The notes under the pieces: generated by a model | What the model saw: only the letters and a program-made list of their open reading frames with translations | Told to the model about the DNA's origin: nothing | Database searches by the model: none | Shown here: positions 46,115-59,100 of the stretch, piece after piece | Layout of the letters: each line of letters begins with the position of its first letter | How positions within the stretch are numbered: the first letter of the stretch is position 1 | Translations under genes and position numbers: made by a program | From: Saxidomus purpurata | Taxonomy: Eukaryota; Mollusca; Bivalvia; Venerida; Veneridae | DNA length: 64,000 bases | Assembly: GCA_022818135.1 (NCBI GenBank) | Contig: JAFMSR010000013.1 | Location: 30,519,667 to 30,583,666, forward strand | Reading direction: 5' to 3'

Positions 46115-47154
46115 ATGCCGGAAGGAACTGACAATAAGGTGCGTGCTGAAATTCAGTTTGACAGAGAATTTAGCAGTTCTACTGATAACTGCATTATGGT
46201 CGCCCGACCAACTCCATCACACCATTGTGATGGCTACAACTCTAGTGGTGGTAATGATTCTGATGATGGCTCAAGCTACTGGGACAGAAATCCGAGAAGT
46301 GGACATTCTCGGGGACCAGTTAAAAAGAGTACTGATATGCATGGAGCTCAGGAAGGCATCAATACCAGAACCAGAAATCTTGGCCTGTATCGACAAGAAT
46401 CTTCACAGACAGGTAAACAAGCTCAGAGTCTGCAATATCAAGTCTCTTCGAAAAGAAAGCCCAAAAAAAGGTCCAAGTCATGCAAAGAGAATGACTTTGA
46501 AAAAGAATACTGGAAAGAAATGAAAGGAGAGTTTAGACCAGAGACACTCAAATTTGAATGTGAAGAAATAGAAAATGAAAAAAGCATAAAAAATTGGAAG
46601 AAAAGAAAACCTATAGAACAGTCCAATAATGTAGAGGTCTTGAAAGATCAGCACAGAAAGAAGATTAAGGAGAATAAAGAGCTCTCTGAAAATGGTGAAG
46701 AAGAGTTGGAAAAATTTGACAGGGAAAGAGACACCTTTTTGGATAAAGACCAAAACTATATGAAAACTGAATACAGTGAGGACAATTTTGGGGATTGTGA
46801 GATGAACAAGTTTAGAAAGGACAGTTTTAATGAAAAAATGTTTGCAATTGAAAATGATCAGACTGCTATGTTGGAAAAACAAAACCTGAAGAAAATAGAT
46901 GCCCTGAATCCTGAGAAAATTGATCAAGAGAAAGAAATTACTAATGAACAGAACATATTGGAAAAAGAGAAAATGAAAGTTCAGCAAGGCTTAGAAATCA
47001 AGAAGAGGTGGAAGGCAGAACTAGAAGACCGACCCAGATTGAAGGAGCTGGCTTCCAAGGAAGAACTGGTCGTTAACATGGAACAGGGTAGGGATGGACT
47101 GAAAAATGCTGATAAACTGGGGCTGACACTTGATAATAAAGCCTTGGATTCCAT
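46115..47154 (+). CDS. MAP3K14: NIK-like gene, coding exon 1 (residues 1-346)
   Basis: The 1040-base exon ends at the donor CCAT|GTAAGT in phase 2. The product is highly polar: a Ser/Asp/Gly-rich stretch (residues 43-56), two basic clusters that look like nuclear localisation signals (KRKPKKRSK at 113-121 and WKKRKP at 161-166), then about 180 residues dominated by Lys and Glu that probably form coiled coil or extended helix. I recognise no catalytic or binding domain here. Vertebrate NIK also has a basic nuclear localisation motif in its N-terminal part, so the basic clusters are compatible with NIK identity but do not prove it. Confidence 0.8.
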
Positions 47155-50100
47155 GTAAGTATTTTTGGTAGCTCACCTTGCACAAAGTGCCAGGGTTAGC
47201 TCTTCCCTATTGTTCACTCTATCTGTTGTTATCTGTTAACATTTTGCTTCAAACGGCATCCTCTCTGAAACCACTTGGTCAATGTTCCTTGTATGAAGCT
47301 CTATCAATGTTATGCAAAGAATTCCATTCCATGCAGAACTCTAGTTGCTATGGCAATGTTTAGGAAAAACTTTAAAATCTCTGAAACCACAAGGCCTAGA
47401 GTATGTAGAGCTTACATAGTTTGCATGTAACATTGCCTAGTGAACCTCTACCAAGATTGTTCAAATCATGACCCCTGGCCAAAATTGACCCGGATTGGGG
47501 AGTCACTTGATTTGACATAGGCATATAATTGTAGGAGAAACTACAAAAATCTTTTTGTATAAAACCACAAGACCCAGAGCTTAGATGTTTGAATTGTAGC
47601 ATTGCGTAGTGGACCTCTACGAATATCGCTTAAATCAGGACTCCAGGTTAAATTTGAACATTTCTGTGACACGATTGTTGATCTTGTATTATAGTCAATG
47701 GTAGCCAGGTGAGTGATACAGGGCCATGTTGGCCCTCTTGTTGAGTGTATACAAACATAGAGGACTTTTAGAGCATTTAAGGAAAGTGTTTAATGCACAC
47801 TATTCTGATCTTTACTAAACTGTTGCGCTCCATTAACATCAAGGTCAGAATTTTAAAGCCCCACTTCAGCGGCTTATGTCATTTACAGTGAATACTCTAG
47901 TTTCATTTCTTGAATTTTTTGGACTGAAAATTTTCCACAATCATACCCTCTGTAATTCAAGTAATTGCTTTGTTGAGGATAGTGTCTTCTTTTAAGTGGG
48001 GTTATATTTTTCGATAAAATAAACAACCTTTAAAAACAATTCTAAGAATACTGACGTATTAAGTATTCATGTACATACTTCCTATCTTAATTCTTATTAT
48101 AACGAAAAAATTAGTTACAATTTCTTAGAAAACATCTACAATTGTCATTGAATATGAAAATGAAAGTTGACATTATGTCATCGGCATTATGTCTTCAACA
48201 TGAGCTAGAAGCTTACTGTAAACTATCTATTGTTGATTGTTCAGCTATTGTTGACAGTTCAGCAGTTGAAGAGTATACCGGTAACTGAAAATGCTGTTGA
48301 AACAGTCATTTCACCCCAAGAATGAAATGGGGGTGGGGGAAGTGTCATGAATTATTTCAAGGGGTCAAATGCCCAATAAAAAATAACTTCTGCACTACAG
48401 AGGCAAATCACAGTACTTACTTAACCCTTTATCATGTGATATACATGTATGTCAATGTTGCAGTCCTAGTACATATATATTTTGCCATTGTCTAAGAGTC
48501 TAATAATAAGTAATTGAATGTAGGATCAAGTTTTAAAAGTCTTAGTTATTCTAACTCAACTAAGATCTTTTAAATTTTCATTGTTGATATGGTATATAGA
48601 CAAAGAGGTAGAGGGGCGAGTTGTAGGTAGACAACTATATACTTTTTCTATTTTTGCAGTAGGGAGAAATTAAGGGACAAGGAAGAGACGGGTTTGAAAC
48701 AGTTCCTTGACCCACAATGTGACACTCAGACGGAAAAACAAGATGTTGGCAAAGAGATATCTCCACTTGGTCAAGAGTTATACATGGCTGATAAAGAATC
48801 AAGCTTAGTAGATGAACCGTCCTCCCTGGGTTTTGAAGTTGAAGAAAGCCTAGACGAGACTGTAGATCCAGAGTCTTCAGTAAAGTTTCCAAATTTAGAG
48901 GTAATGTGAAATTTTTATGATTTTAAAAGTTAAAGAAGACCTGAATTTTTAGCAGGGACAACATTAAATTATGATCGAGATAAAATAAACGTAAAATGTT
49001 TAGGATAAGCGTTAACCGGTAACTAGCTCATTTTTTTTTGCCTATCTGTATAAAGTGCATAGTTAACATGACTATGAAAGAAAGACAAAAACATCACGGA
49101 ATAGTAGAAATAACCGAAATACCTTTAGAACAGTAATATGGGTTTAGGTGATTTTTTGGTCCAGATTTTCTTGTGACTCATACATGAAAGATATCTCTTT
49201 TTCTCAGCTTGTCTTAGTTTTTAGATGATCTGATACACATTTTATACTACCCTGCTGTGCCCCGCCACACCCAACCCCCTACCCTTCTACCCCTAACCTA
49301 ACCTACCAGCATGTTGCCAGAACCACAATATTTTTTTTCTTCGCCTAAGACAGAATTATCTCAGGACTATATTTAGTTTGGCTTGTAATACGACTTCTTC
49401 AGAATATTTATTTAACATGAGATTTTAACCTGCATTTGGCTTATCGCATTATTTGCAGTTTTATTTGGCCTAAGTATGTTGTAATCTTATAGCTTGAAAA
49501 CAGTCTCCCAAAGTGCGTCATTTGTCAGTAAATTTATCGTTTTATCAAAAGTTTAAACACCTAGCTCCCATGTTTTATATCGGCAGAAATTGACCTTGAA
49601 AGTTGTTTATGCATACCTGAACAGTAACCTGTGTCTCCAAAACTTTACCTGACAGTTGTATCATATGTTACTATTTATAACGTTTTCATATACATGTAGC
49701 CACGTCATAGCAATTATTGTCATGATTTGTATTCTTTTTTTGTATTTTGGCAGCTTGTGTTCTATACCCTTGTTCAAGGTTTTTTGTACACTAAGGTATT
49801 AAATTGTGAAAATTAACATGCCACTGTTGTTGATTGGGTAAGGTCCCTGACTCACTGGTAATCACTAATCCTCTCCCTGATTGAGGGTAATGGGTTTGAG
49901 TCCTGGTTCTGACCTGACCTTTATTTATTGAGTATGAGATCTACTGGTTGCGGTGACCACTCTAGTTTTGGACACTTTTAGTACCTATTTTGCTATAACT
50001 TGCGAACTATTTAACAAATCTTTATGAAATTTCACCTCAACCAACTTAGGTACCTCATGCTACTGAAAAGTTTTTTTGTTTACTTCTAAACATTGATTTA

Positions 50101-53100
50101 GCTCACAAATAAGACCCAACAATGGGGTCAATAAGGGAGGTTATTTTTACAATCGAGAGTACCCTAATTTCGGACAGAATTAGATGCTTGTTTTCTCCTC
50201 TTTCTCTGGTGTTTTATTAATTCCAAACTAAAAACATAAAACAGTAAGTATTCTGTAACTTGCCGACTCAAAATAAATTTACATTCTGGGTTAAATTCCT
50301 TCTTAAAGCCAATACTGTAATGTGGATAATGATGCAAGAACGAAAAGGATAAAACATGCATGTTTTGGTGGATAGGTACAATGTAGTTTCTCTCTTCTTC
50401 TAAGGTAAATATTCACATTTGTGTTGAGGTGTTGCTGTTAGCTTGGTTGAAATCAAACGTCTGAGCGATTGACAACAGATGATCCACAACAATAACAAAA
50501 TAAAGCGTTTTAAAGGGTGTCCAAAATAAAGGGTCTCCGAATTAAAGGACCGTAACCAGTATAGTTCTGGACCTTTTGAGGGAAGATAGTTACGTAAACT
50601 GCGAACTGCATACCTGTAAATAACTAAATTACAGTTGAAATGGATGTTCTCCCTTTCAATCATAGACCATAGACCTTCAAACAAACAATTTCTGTAGAAC
50701 TTGAAAAGAACACCTTCTATAGAACTTAAAAAGATAGAAAAACCATTAAATAGTGTCACTACAGTACTACACAATACTATAGAGTATTACAGTCCATACA
50801 CGATAACCACTAAGTCTTGGTGACATTAATTCCAGCTGCTGACCACATGAAATGCAAGATGAGCTTCTTAGGGCTAACTTGGCTTTCTTGTATAAGAATT
50901 GCCAATTTGCATTGAATGCATAAAGCAGGTGGCTCTTTAATTGAGGTGACTGTCAATTAAGGTTTAGCTGTATTCTCCTTTAATTTTGTAGATTGCCAAT
51001 AAACTTTGGGAGCAGAGTCGGAGAGAGTATAACATATGTACGAGCATTGATGAAAACAGCTGTAGTTTTTCCTGGGAGCGTCCAACCTCCATCGACTCAC
51101 TAGTATGCACTTCACTTGCGGAAAAGGAGCAATGGGAAGTCAGGCAATCATGCCCACACCTCTACGGATCTGTTTGCTATCAGGATTCCAACAGACTCAG
51201 CTATGAATTTACTAACATGTAAGTTTGCTTGAATTATTAAGGGGACATTAGGCTTTCGACACATTTTATACTGTATATGGCTGATAATACAGACCAGTAT
51301 ACATTGTTGTATGATGGTTTTGGGATGAATCTACATAAGAGCAAATTTATTTATTAATGATACCGTGCAGAGCAGTTTTATTTCATCTGCATATAATTTT
51401 TCTTACTTTATAAGCAAAGATGAAGTTTGTACAGTTATACAAATATCTGACATGGAATTGCTTTTTGTTCAAGGTGAAAAGTGCTTTTTTCAGACCTACA
51501 TACCTTTATCATATATGATTTAAACAGTAAAGGACTAGTTTAAAATATGTTGATGAAAGCATAGAGACTTGTTTTAGCTGACCTTAGCACAAAGTGCTCA
51601 TGGGGAGATATTGTGACCACTTGATGTCCGTCATGCGGTGTGTTGTCAAAAATTGCTTCAGACGACATCTTCTTTAACCACTGGGCCAATTTCAACCAAA
51701 CTTCATAGGACTGTTCCTTGGATGTTTCTTTACAGAAATTGGTCAAACTGTTCTGCTCCACTGCACAAAGTGGCAGTCAGAGCTTAAAATAGAAAAAAAA
51801 ATTCAACAACAAGTCCTTAAACATTTGGTGCCAAGTTCAGCCAAACTTCACGGGATTGTCCTCTACTGAAATTTCTCAAACAGTTTTGCTCCGCTGCACA
51901 TAAATGCTGCCTGAGCAAAAAATACAAAAACCTTTTAGCAAAATCTCCTGACCACTGGGCAAATTTCACAGGATTGTCACTCAAAAGAGCTTTGCTCCAA
52001 TGCACAATAATTATTATCTTTATTATCATGAATTCAGCAGATCTGATAATGTATTGCAGGTGATTTTTTTCTTAATCAGTTGAGCGATAAAGGGCCACTG
52101 GGCCTCTTGTTTAAATGTTTGTCGGTTTATCAAACGAAAGGAGTTTAAAGCTTCATGATCACATTTATTTAAATGGAACTGTCTTCTATTTACCCTAAGA
52201 TAATGCATGTACATGTATATGCCTTGCATTTTAATTCTATGTTGTGTCTTCATGAAAATGTGTGGTCAGAAATGTGTTTTTCATATATTAATTCTATTCC
52301 TTTGCAATAAAAACACATGTTGTTTGATGACGCCATGATAATATTTACTTTTAACTGAAGATAAGTTTGGACACCTCAATTTACTGTTCAAAGGGGTGTG
52401 TACCGAAAGTTTACTGACTTAATAACAGTGTTGATTTTTTTTTATTGCATGATCTGCACTTCGTGCAAACGTAAAATCACTTGCTGGCAGTAAAGGAAGA
52501 ATTAAAGCCATTTCAATGCAGATGAAATATCCTGTTCTAGCTGTACAAAATTGATGGTATTTTATTCATATGTTATTTAAACAAATTTATATGTTGTACT
52601 ATTATATCTTAGACTGATGCACAAGACTTATGGCCAAGCCCAGAAGGAAGCTCTGAGCGAACTGAACAAGAAAAAGATATATGGTGAGCTTATGCATTTA
52701 CAGCTTGGGTGCATTGGACCAAGTTTACATGCAGTAATACCAGAAATCAACCATTAGCCCTTAATTATGTCTTTCCCCGCTTCAGGGGGAAACATACTTT
52801 TTTGTCGAGCCGCTTGCGAAAGCTTGATATAGTTGTCCAAATGGCTGTTTGGTGTATGTGTGTGTATGTATTATCCATGGATCAAGGGATTCTTATATAA
52901 CTTGGCACAAATGTTCACCATCATGAAACAGAGTATCATGCACAAGTACCAGGTCCCTAGGTCTAAGGTTAAGGTCACACTTAGAGGTTAAAGGTCAAAT
53001 TCAAGAATGACTTTGTCCGGAGTATATCTTCTTCATGCATGGAGGGATTTTGATGTAACTTGGTACAAATGTTCACCACCATGAGATTGAGTGTCATGTG

Positions 53101-56100
53101 CAAGAACCAGGTCCCTAGTTCCAAGGTCAAGGTCACACTTAGAGGTCAAAGGTCAGATACAAGAATAATTCAAGAATGACTTTGTCCGGAGCATTTCTTC
53201 TTCATGCGTGGAGGGATTTTGATGTTACTTGGCACAAATGTTCTTCACCATGAGACAGAGTGTCATGCGCAAGAACCAAGTCCCTAGGTCTAAGGTCAAT
53301 GTCACACTTAGAGGTTAAAGGTCAAATTCAAGAATATCTTTGTCCGGAGCATTTCTTCTTCATGCATGGAGGGATTTTGATGTAACTTGGCACAAATTTT
53401 CACCACCATGAGCTACCCTTGTTTTTAGAATTACTTATCTTTGTTGTTACTATAAATAGCTTATATTGTAACTTTTTTATTACTGGCCGTAGAGAAAATT
53501 GAGACCACTTTTCTGTGGTACAACATGCATGTTACATCCAATATTTAGGTGTATTTTGACCTATCTCTACTTGGTTAGGAGTTAACCCTTTTGACAGCTG
53601 GCGGCTCGACATGTTGCACGTGGGCATCTAGTTTCCTCTTGTCATCTGTCTGTCTGTCCTCTTTTCTTTGTCTAATCTTCATCTCCAAAACCCCTTTTTG
53701 GGTTTTCATCAAACTTTCAGGGAGCATCAATATGAAGTCTGGTTGTGCATATTATTTACAATTTGGGGTCATAGTCAAAGGTCAAGGTTACAGGGGCCTG
53801 AAATGGCAAAAAATCTTGTCCTCAGTAAAAAGTCTTCGTCTCCAAAATCACTTGTTGGATTTTCATCAAACTTGCAGGGAAGAACCATTATGAAGTGCTG
53901 TTCACTGTATTACAATTTTGGGTCATATAGCTGAAGGTCAAGGTCACAGGGGGCTGAAACTGAATGGGAAAAAATATTGTCATTTCAACTTATTAATAAA
54001 TGAAGTATGGTTGATTGTAGGATCATGTAACTTGTTACGGTTATTGTTAATAACCTATGAAATTCAATGATCTTTATTGAGTTTGAGGTCAGTGAGTCAA
54101 TTGTCAAGGTCATTTTGGGAGGGAGTCTGAGATGCGGGAAACATAAGTCTGTCTTTCAGTTTTGACAATACCATTTAATGTTAACAGGGATGCTCAGTGA
54201 ATTTTTTACTGTAAAGGGAACCAGCAATTTAAATTTGACATTAAGAGAGTTTTATGTAATTATTTTCTAACTTACAGGTCTATTAATCATACTGTCAAAT
54301 ATTATTTATTTAGCTTAATTTTGGCTAAAATGTGTGGGTTTTGAGTTAGATCTGTATTTCTATGCCGCTTCATCTTACTATAGTTTATAAGCTGTAACTG
54401 CCTTTTATACATTCATTCTTAAGCATGGTAATTGCAGGTTTGACTGGTGTTAAAGTCATCTTATTAATTAACATGTTTAAGGTAAAATTGTTTGCATATC
54501 ATTGATTAAGAATTTTATGTTATTCCACATTAGATTATCTTATTTCAGAAACCATCAATACTAAATCTGACAAAAAAGACGAATTTGAAGATTATGAAGA
54601 AAAGTTTAAGAAAGAAGAGAGGGACAGAAAAGATGAAAATTTAAAGGTTGATGAAAATAAAAAACTGGTCAATGCTGTAGAAAAGACTGCTGATGATGAT
54701 GATACTGCTAATGATGCTGATGACAAGGTGAATGTTTGTAAGGGGGATGAACATGTAGATGATGACCATCATGCTGACTTAATTGACAGCACACAAAAGA
54801 ATGAGAAAGAAAGTGCAAATAACAATGGTAATGGCAATGCTGACTTTGTTGGTGATTTGGATGATGAAATTGACGAAGAGTCATTGGAAATCATAGATGC
54901 AGAAGAAAAAGATTTAGATGAAAAAGAAAACACTACAGCTGAAGATAGATTATCAGCAAATTCCCAAGATAAATTTGAAGATAACCAGATTGATGCAAAT
55001 GCTGCTAATACTGTGGATAATGCAGACATACAAGAAAAGTCTGAAGGTGCACCAGATACACCAGAGAGGTTAATGGGTGCTGACGAGTCAAAAAAAGATG
55101 AAATGGCTCATTGTAGGCTAATGTTTGAAGATACTAAAGAGAATAAGAAGAGAAATCAAAGCAGTATGGTTTGGAAAGGTGGAAGAATGAAAAAGTTTTG
55201 TGATGAGAAGCCAGATATCTGTGAGAAAATGAAGAGGATACCTAAACCAGCATTACCAAATCAAGCAGATAAACGTAAGGTCCTTTTAATTCCAAATGAC
55301 TTTGTAAACTTAAAATTCAAAGTCTGAGTTTTGTTATCAAAGCACTGTTTCCAACTTGCTATAGAGCAGCCTGTATTTGATAGTATAATGCAACAATCAG
55401 AACAAATTACCCCCAATTAATACTTTAGCTTTTGCAGAGTATATCTTCAGACAGACTGAAGCTGTTAAGTTGGGGTATTGATCATTTTCAGTGATAGATG
55501 TATATTATCCTTGTTCAAGCTGTTCCACTTAAATGTTACAGAAAAAAAGGAGGTCAAGGTTTGATAATTTAGTGTCTGGTCTGGTAAATAAACCACCACT
55601 GGCGACCGTACCTCCTCATATGACACCAGTACTGGTTTTTCCGGGAAGCGGACTCGAGAGTGACTAGATAAGCTCAAAGCTTTCTTCACAATCGAGCTAA
55701 AACAATTAGTAAATACTTAATAAATAAACCACTAGATCATAATTCATTACCGGATAGTAAAATAAGCCAAAGCTTATTATAGAGATTTAAGGGTATTTTT
55801 TTTGCATCAATACAGTGGCACCAAAAAAGAACTGGAACGGTAGAAGATACAGTATGTTTGGTCCTAGTGAATTCGGTAGAAAATGTTCCACTAATTCTGG
55901 AGGTAGAAGTGGCAATGGAGGGAGAAATAATAACTCTGGCGGCAATCCGAGCCCTGTAAGTGTGTTTATATCAAACCTTTAACCTGCTAGCAGTGCAGAT
56001 CATGATCAGCCTTCACAGTCCCAGTCATAGTCTGCAATGTTCACTATGCTGTCAGTTTTCAGTGAGCACCCCTTTGAATAATTAATAGTACTGCCCAAAC

Positions 56101-59100
56101 TGAATCACGGGCAACTCAGTTTCAAAACTTCAGCAGGAGAAGGGTAAAATATCCACATTTGACAAGGCTTGAATAATTTGAACCTCACTTCCAGCAAATC
56201 GATATCATCTATTTGTACTATTGCTCTGGCAAAAGCATACAAATAGAGTTCCCAGATAGTGTAGTTTATGATAATTTTTGTACTTTTCAGTGTCGGTTTG
56301 TTACATAAAATTCATTCTTTCCAATTTAGAAGACTAACTATAAAGCTTGCTTTTACAAACTAAATATTGAAAAATTACAATTAAGCAAGCCATCAAATTA
56401 GCTCATCTATGCTTCTCCAAGGCAACTCACACACACAACTTCTTTCCAGCTATCTCAGGTTCACAGATCTGATGTTATGTGAATGAAAAATTAAGAAAAT
56501 TACACCTAGTCTTTTAGAAATACACATGCTAGATTATCAGTAATGTAAATTACGACTATGTTTTTTAGCAAAGAAATAATGGAGATAAGAACAGCAAGAA
56601 CCGTAGAAACCAAGACAACAAGGACAGAGACGATGATGACAAAAACAACATCAACAACAACAATCCAGGACACCCCAATACCAAAGGAACTGAACCAGAA
56701 AATGTTGATCCACCTGAAAGCACAAGAGACTTAGGGGATGTCAGCGTGCCATCTCCAGACTTTAAAGGATACAGGAAGAAACACACTAATTTAGACAACT
56801 TTGGATGGTTAGAAACAGTTGGACAGGCTAATGAGGTGAGATATTGGTCGTTTTTCTCTCCACATGGTGTTGTTTCATTTTCACAGCTGAAGGTAGAATA
56901 GAGTTAAGAAGAATCAAGTCCATCTTAAATTTCTGTAGCTTTATAACAGTGTAATTTGATGGAATGCAGAAGAAGATTGAAGCTTCTGTAGTTACTGTAC
57001 ATGGGTAGCAGTAGGATCTATGGCAGGCTGAAAACAGTTAAGCTGACTATTGATATTTTTAAAAAGTCCTTTTTACATGTTTGGTTATCTACCATTGTTC
57101 GATACTTTCTTTGAATATATCCACTGAATGGCCTACTGTGTATTTATGTTGACTATAGTTAGACTTAAAATTGTTGTTGTTAGCTGCACTGATGAGGAAA
57201 TCAGTTAAGTTGGAATCTTTTTCCTTATGGGCTGTACAGATAAATGAAAACTTTTTTTTATGATAGCTTGTCATTTAGAGCAGTACTACCAGCATGGCCC
57301 TCTTGCTTTTAAGCTCATCTGAGCCTAAGTCTCTGGATGAGCTCTAAGTATGGTTTGGTTGTTCGGCGTGTGCTGTCCGTTGTAGATCGTAACAATTTTC
57401 ATTTAAACCTCTTCTCAGAAATTACATTTTGGATTTTTACCACACTTGCTCTGTAGCATCCTTGCATTGACCTCTTTCAAATATTAGGAAATTGTTCTGG
57501 TCCAGTGCACACAGAGCCGCTGTTACTAAAAATAGAAAAACCTTTAAGCACATTTTTCTTACAAACCAATGGTTGGAATGGTTACAGACTTGCTCTTTGG
57601 CATCCTTGCATTGTCTACTTTTGAAAAAACAGGAAATAGTTCCAGACCAGCTCACATGGGGGCCACTGTTACTTAAAATAGAATAACTTGCTCTGTAGCA
57701 TCCCTGTATTGTCCCTTTTAAAAAAAAAAACAGGAAGTTTTCTCTCAGAAGCAAAGTTACAATATATATAGAGCTAGTATATGTTTGCGTGTGAACAGAT
57801 CTTTTACTGTTGTCATTCCAGGAAAATGGAGGACCAGTTTGGGATCTATTCCTCAGGCTAACAAATGGAGAACACATGTGCTTCAGCGAACGATTAGATC
57901 ATCTGGAGGACCTGTCCCATGATGCCTTGCAGTGTAGCGTCTGCCTCACTGTAGACTCTTTGCTGAAGCACTATGCTCATTGTTTGTCAGTGTACAACAC
58001 TTGTAGCATGTGTGTAAAAATCTTTTCTCTCATCTGCTCACACGTTGCTGACTGCCTCAATAATAATTCTGTAAGTATATGTGAAATCAGGATTTGTAAA
58101 GCTGTCAGAGTTGTGGTGTCAGGAAGTAGCATCGGCTCACAAATGAAGACTTTGTGGTTCCAAGTCCGAAAGAAGCTTGCTAGAATAAGTGATGATGCAG
58201 AAGAAGACGTAGTTGAGCCAAGGAGCACTCCTGATGATGGTAAAAAGCGTCGACCTTACAGAGTCTCTGGATCATCCTCGGGACCTTTACCCAGCATTCC
58301 AGAGGGTACACCACTTACATTAACGAGCACCTCAAGGAGTGGATCTCGTGTATTACGTCACAAGAAGTCAAATCTTACAAATGTTGAGGAAAAGCGACAG
58401 AGTGGGGTATCAGAAGAAGAGGGTTCTTCTTCAAGCCTCGCCATAAACGCTGCAGCAGGGGCTCAGGGGGTTGAAGATGAGGAGCAGAATACAGAAGAAG
58501 TTGACTCAAAACATGGTCTTTACTCCAGACCAGAAATACCTGATGAAGCTGATGCTATTCCAACTTCATCTGAGGAAGGGAGTGTTGAGTCAACAGGGTC
58601 TGGGAATTCAGATGGGTCTGGACAGTTTGGGATGATGGCAGGTGTATCCAGATTCGTAAGCCTGCCGATGGGACCGCCAGGTCATGGTGAACCTTACTTC
58701 CCAAGTTTTAAAGACAGACCAACTGGAAAGAAAGGAATAGGTTAGTATGAAGTAGAAGTAATCTTTTATTTTCAACATGATGTGATCGGAATTTAACGTC
58801 TTATATCCAAATGAGCTATTATACCCCAGAAACGAAGTTTGGGGGGTATATAGGAGTCCCCCGGTGGTTGGTTGGTCGGTCGGTAGGGCGGGCAGGCAGG
58901 CAGTCGGTCAGGTGGTCTGTTGCATTTTCATTGTCCGGAGCATTACTTAAAAACTACTAGTTGGAATTCAATACAACTTCATACAATGGTCAAGCACATT
59001 GAGAGGAAGTGCAGTGCATAAGAACCATAACTCTATCTTGACTTGTTACAGAGTTATTGCCCTTTGTTACTTTTCCTTGTCAGAAGCATAACTTGAAAAC

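Noticed and set aside
46478..46987. 169-residue reverse-strand ORF rich in Phe and Leu
   Set aside because: It is the antisense of the Lys/Glu-rich coding exon 1; purine-rich coding DNA leaves the opposite strand open.
54728..55327. 199-residue ORF as an independent gene
   Set aside because: It is part of coding exon 5; the frame extends left to a good acceptor at 54,548 and a donor at 55,275 precedes its stop.
57437..57877. 146-residue reverse-strand ORF
   Set aside because: It runs across an intronic repeat and the antisense of exon 8, with no domain.
57918..58097. RING or B-box reading of the Cys/His module
   Set aside because: RING needs C-x2-C ... C-x-H-x2-3-C-x2-C cross-brace spacing. 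Here C-x8/9-H-x3-C helices repeat, which fits TAZ better, though only a profile search can settle it.
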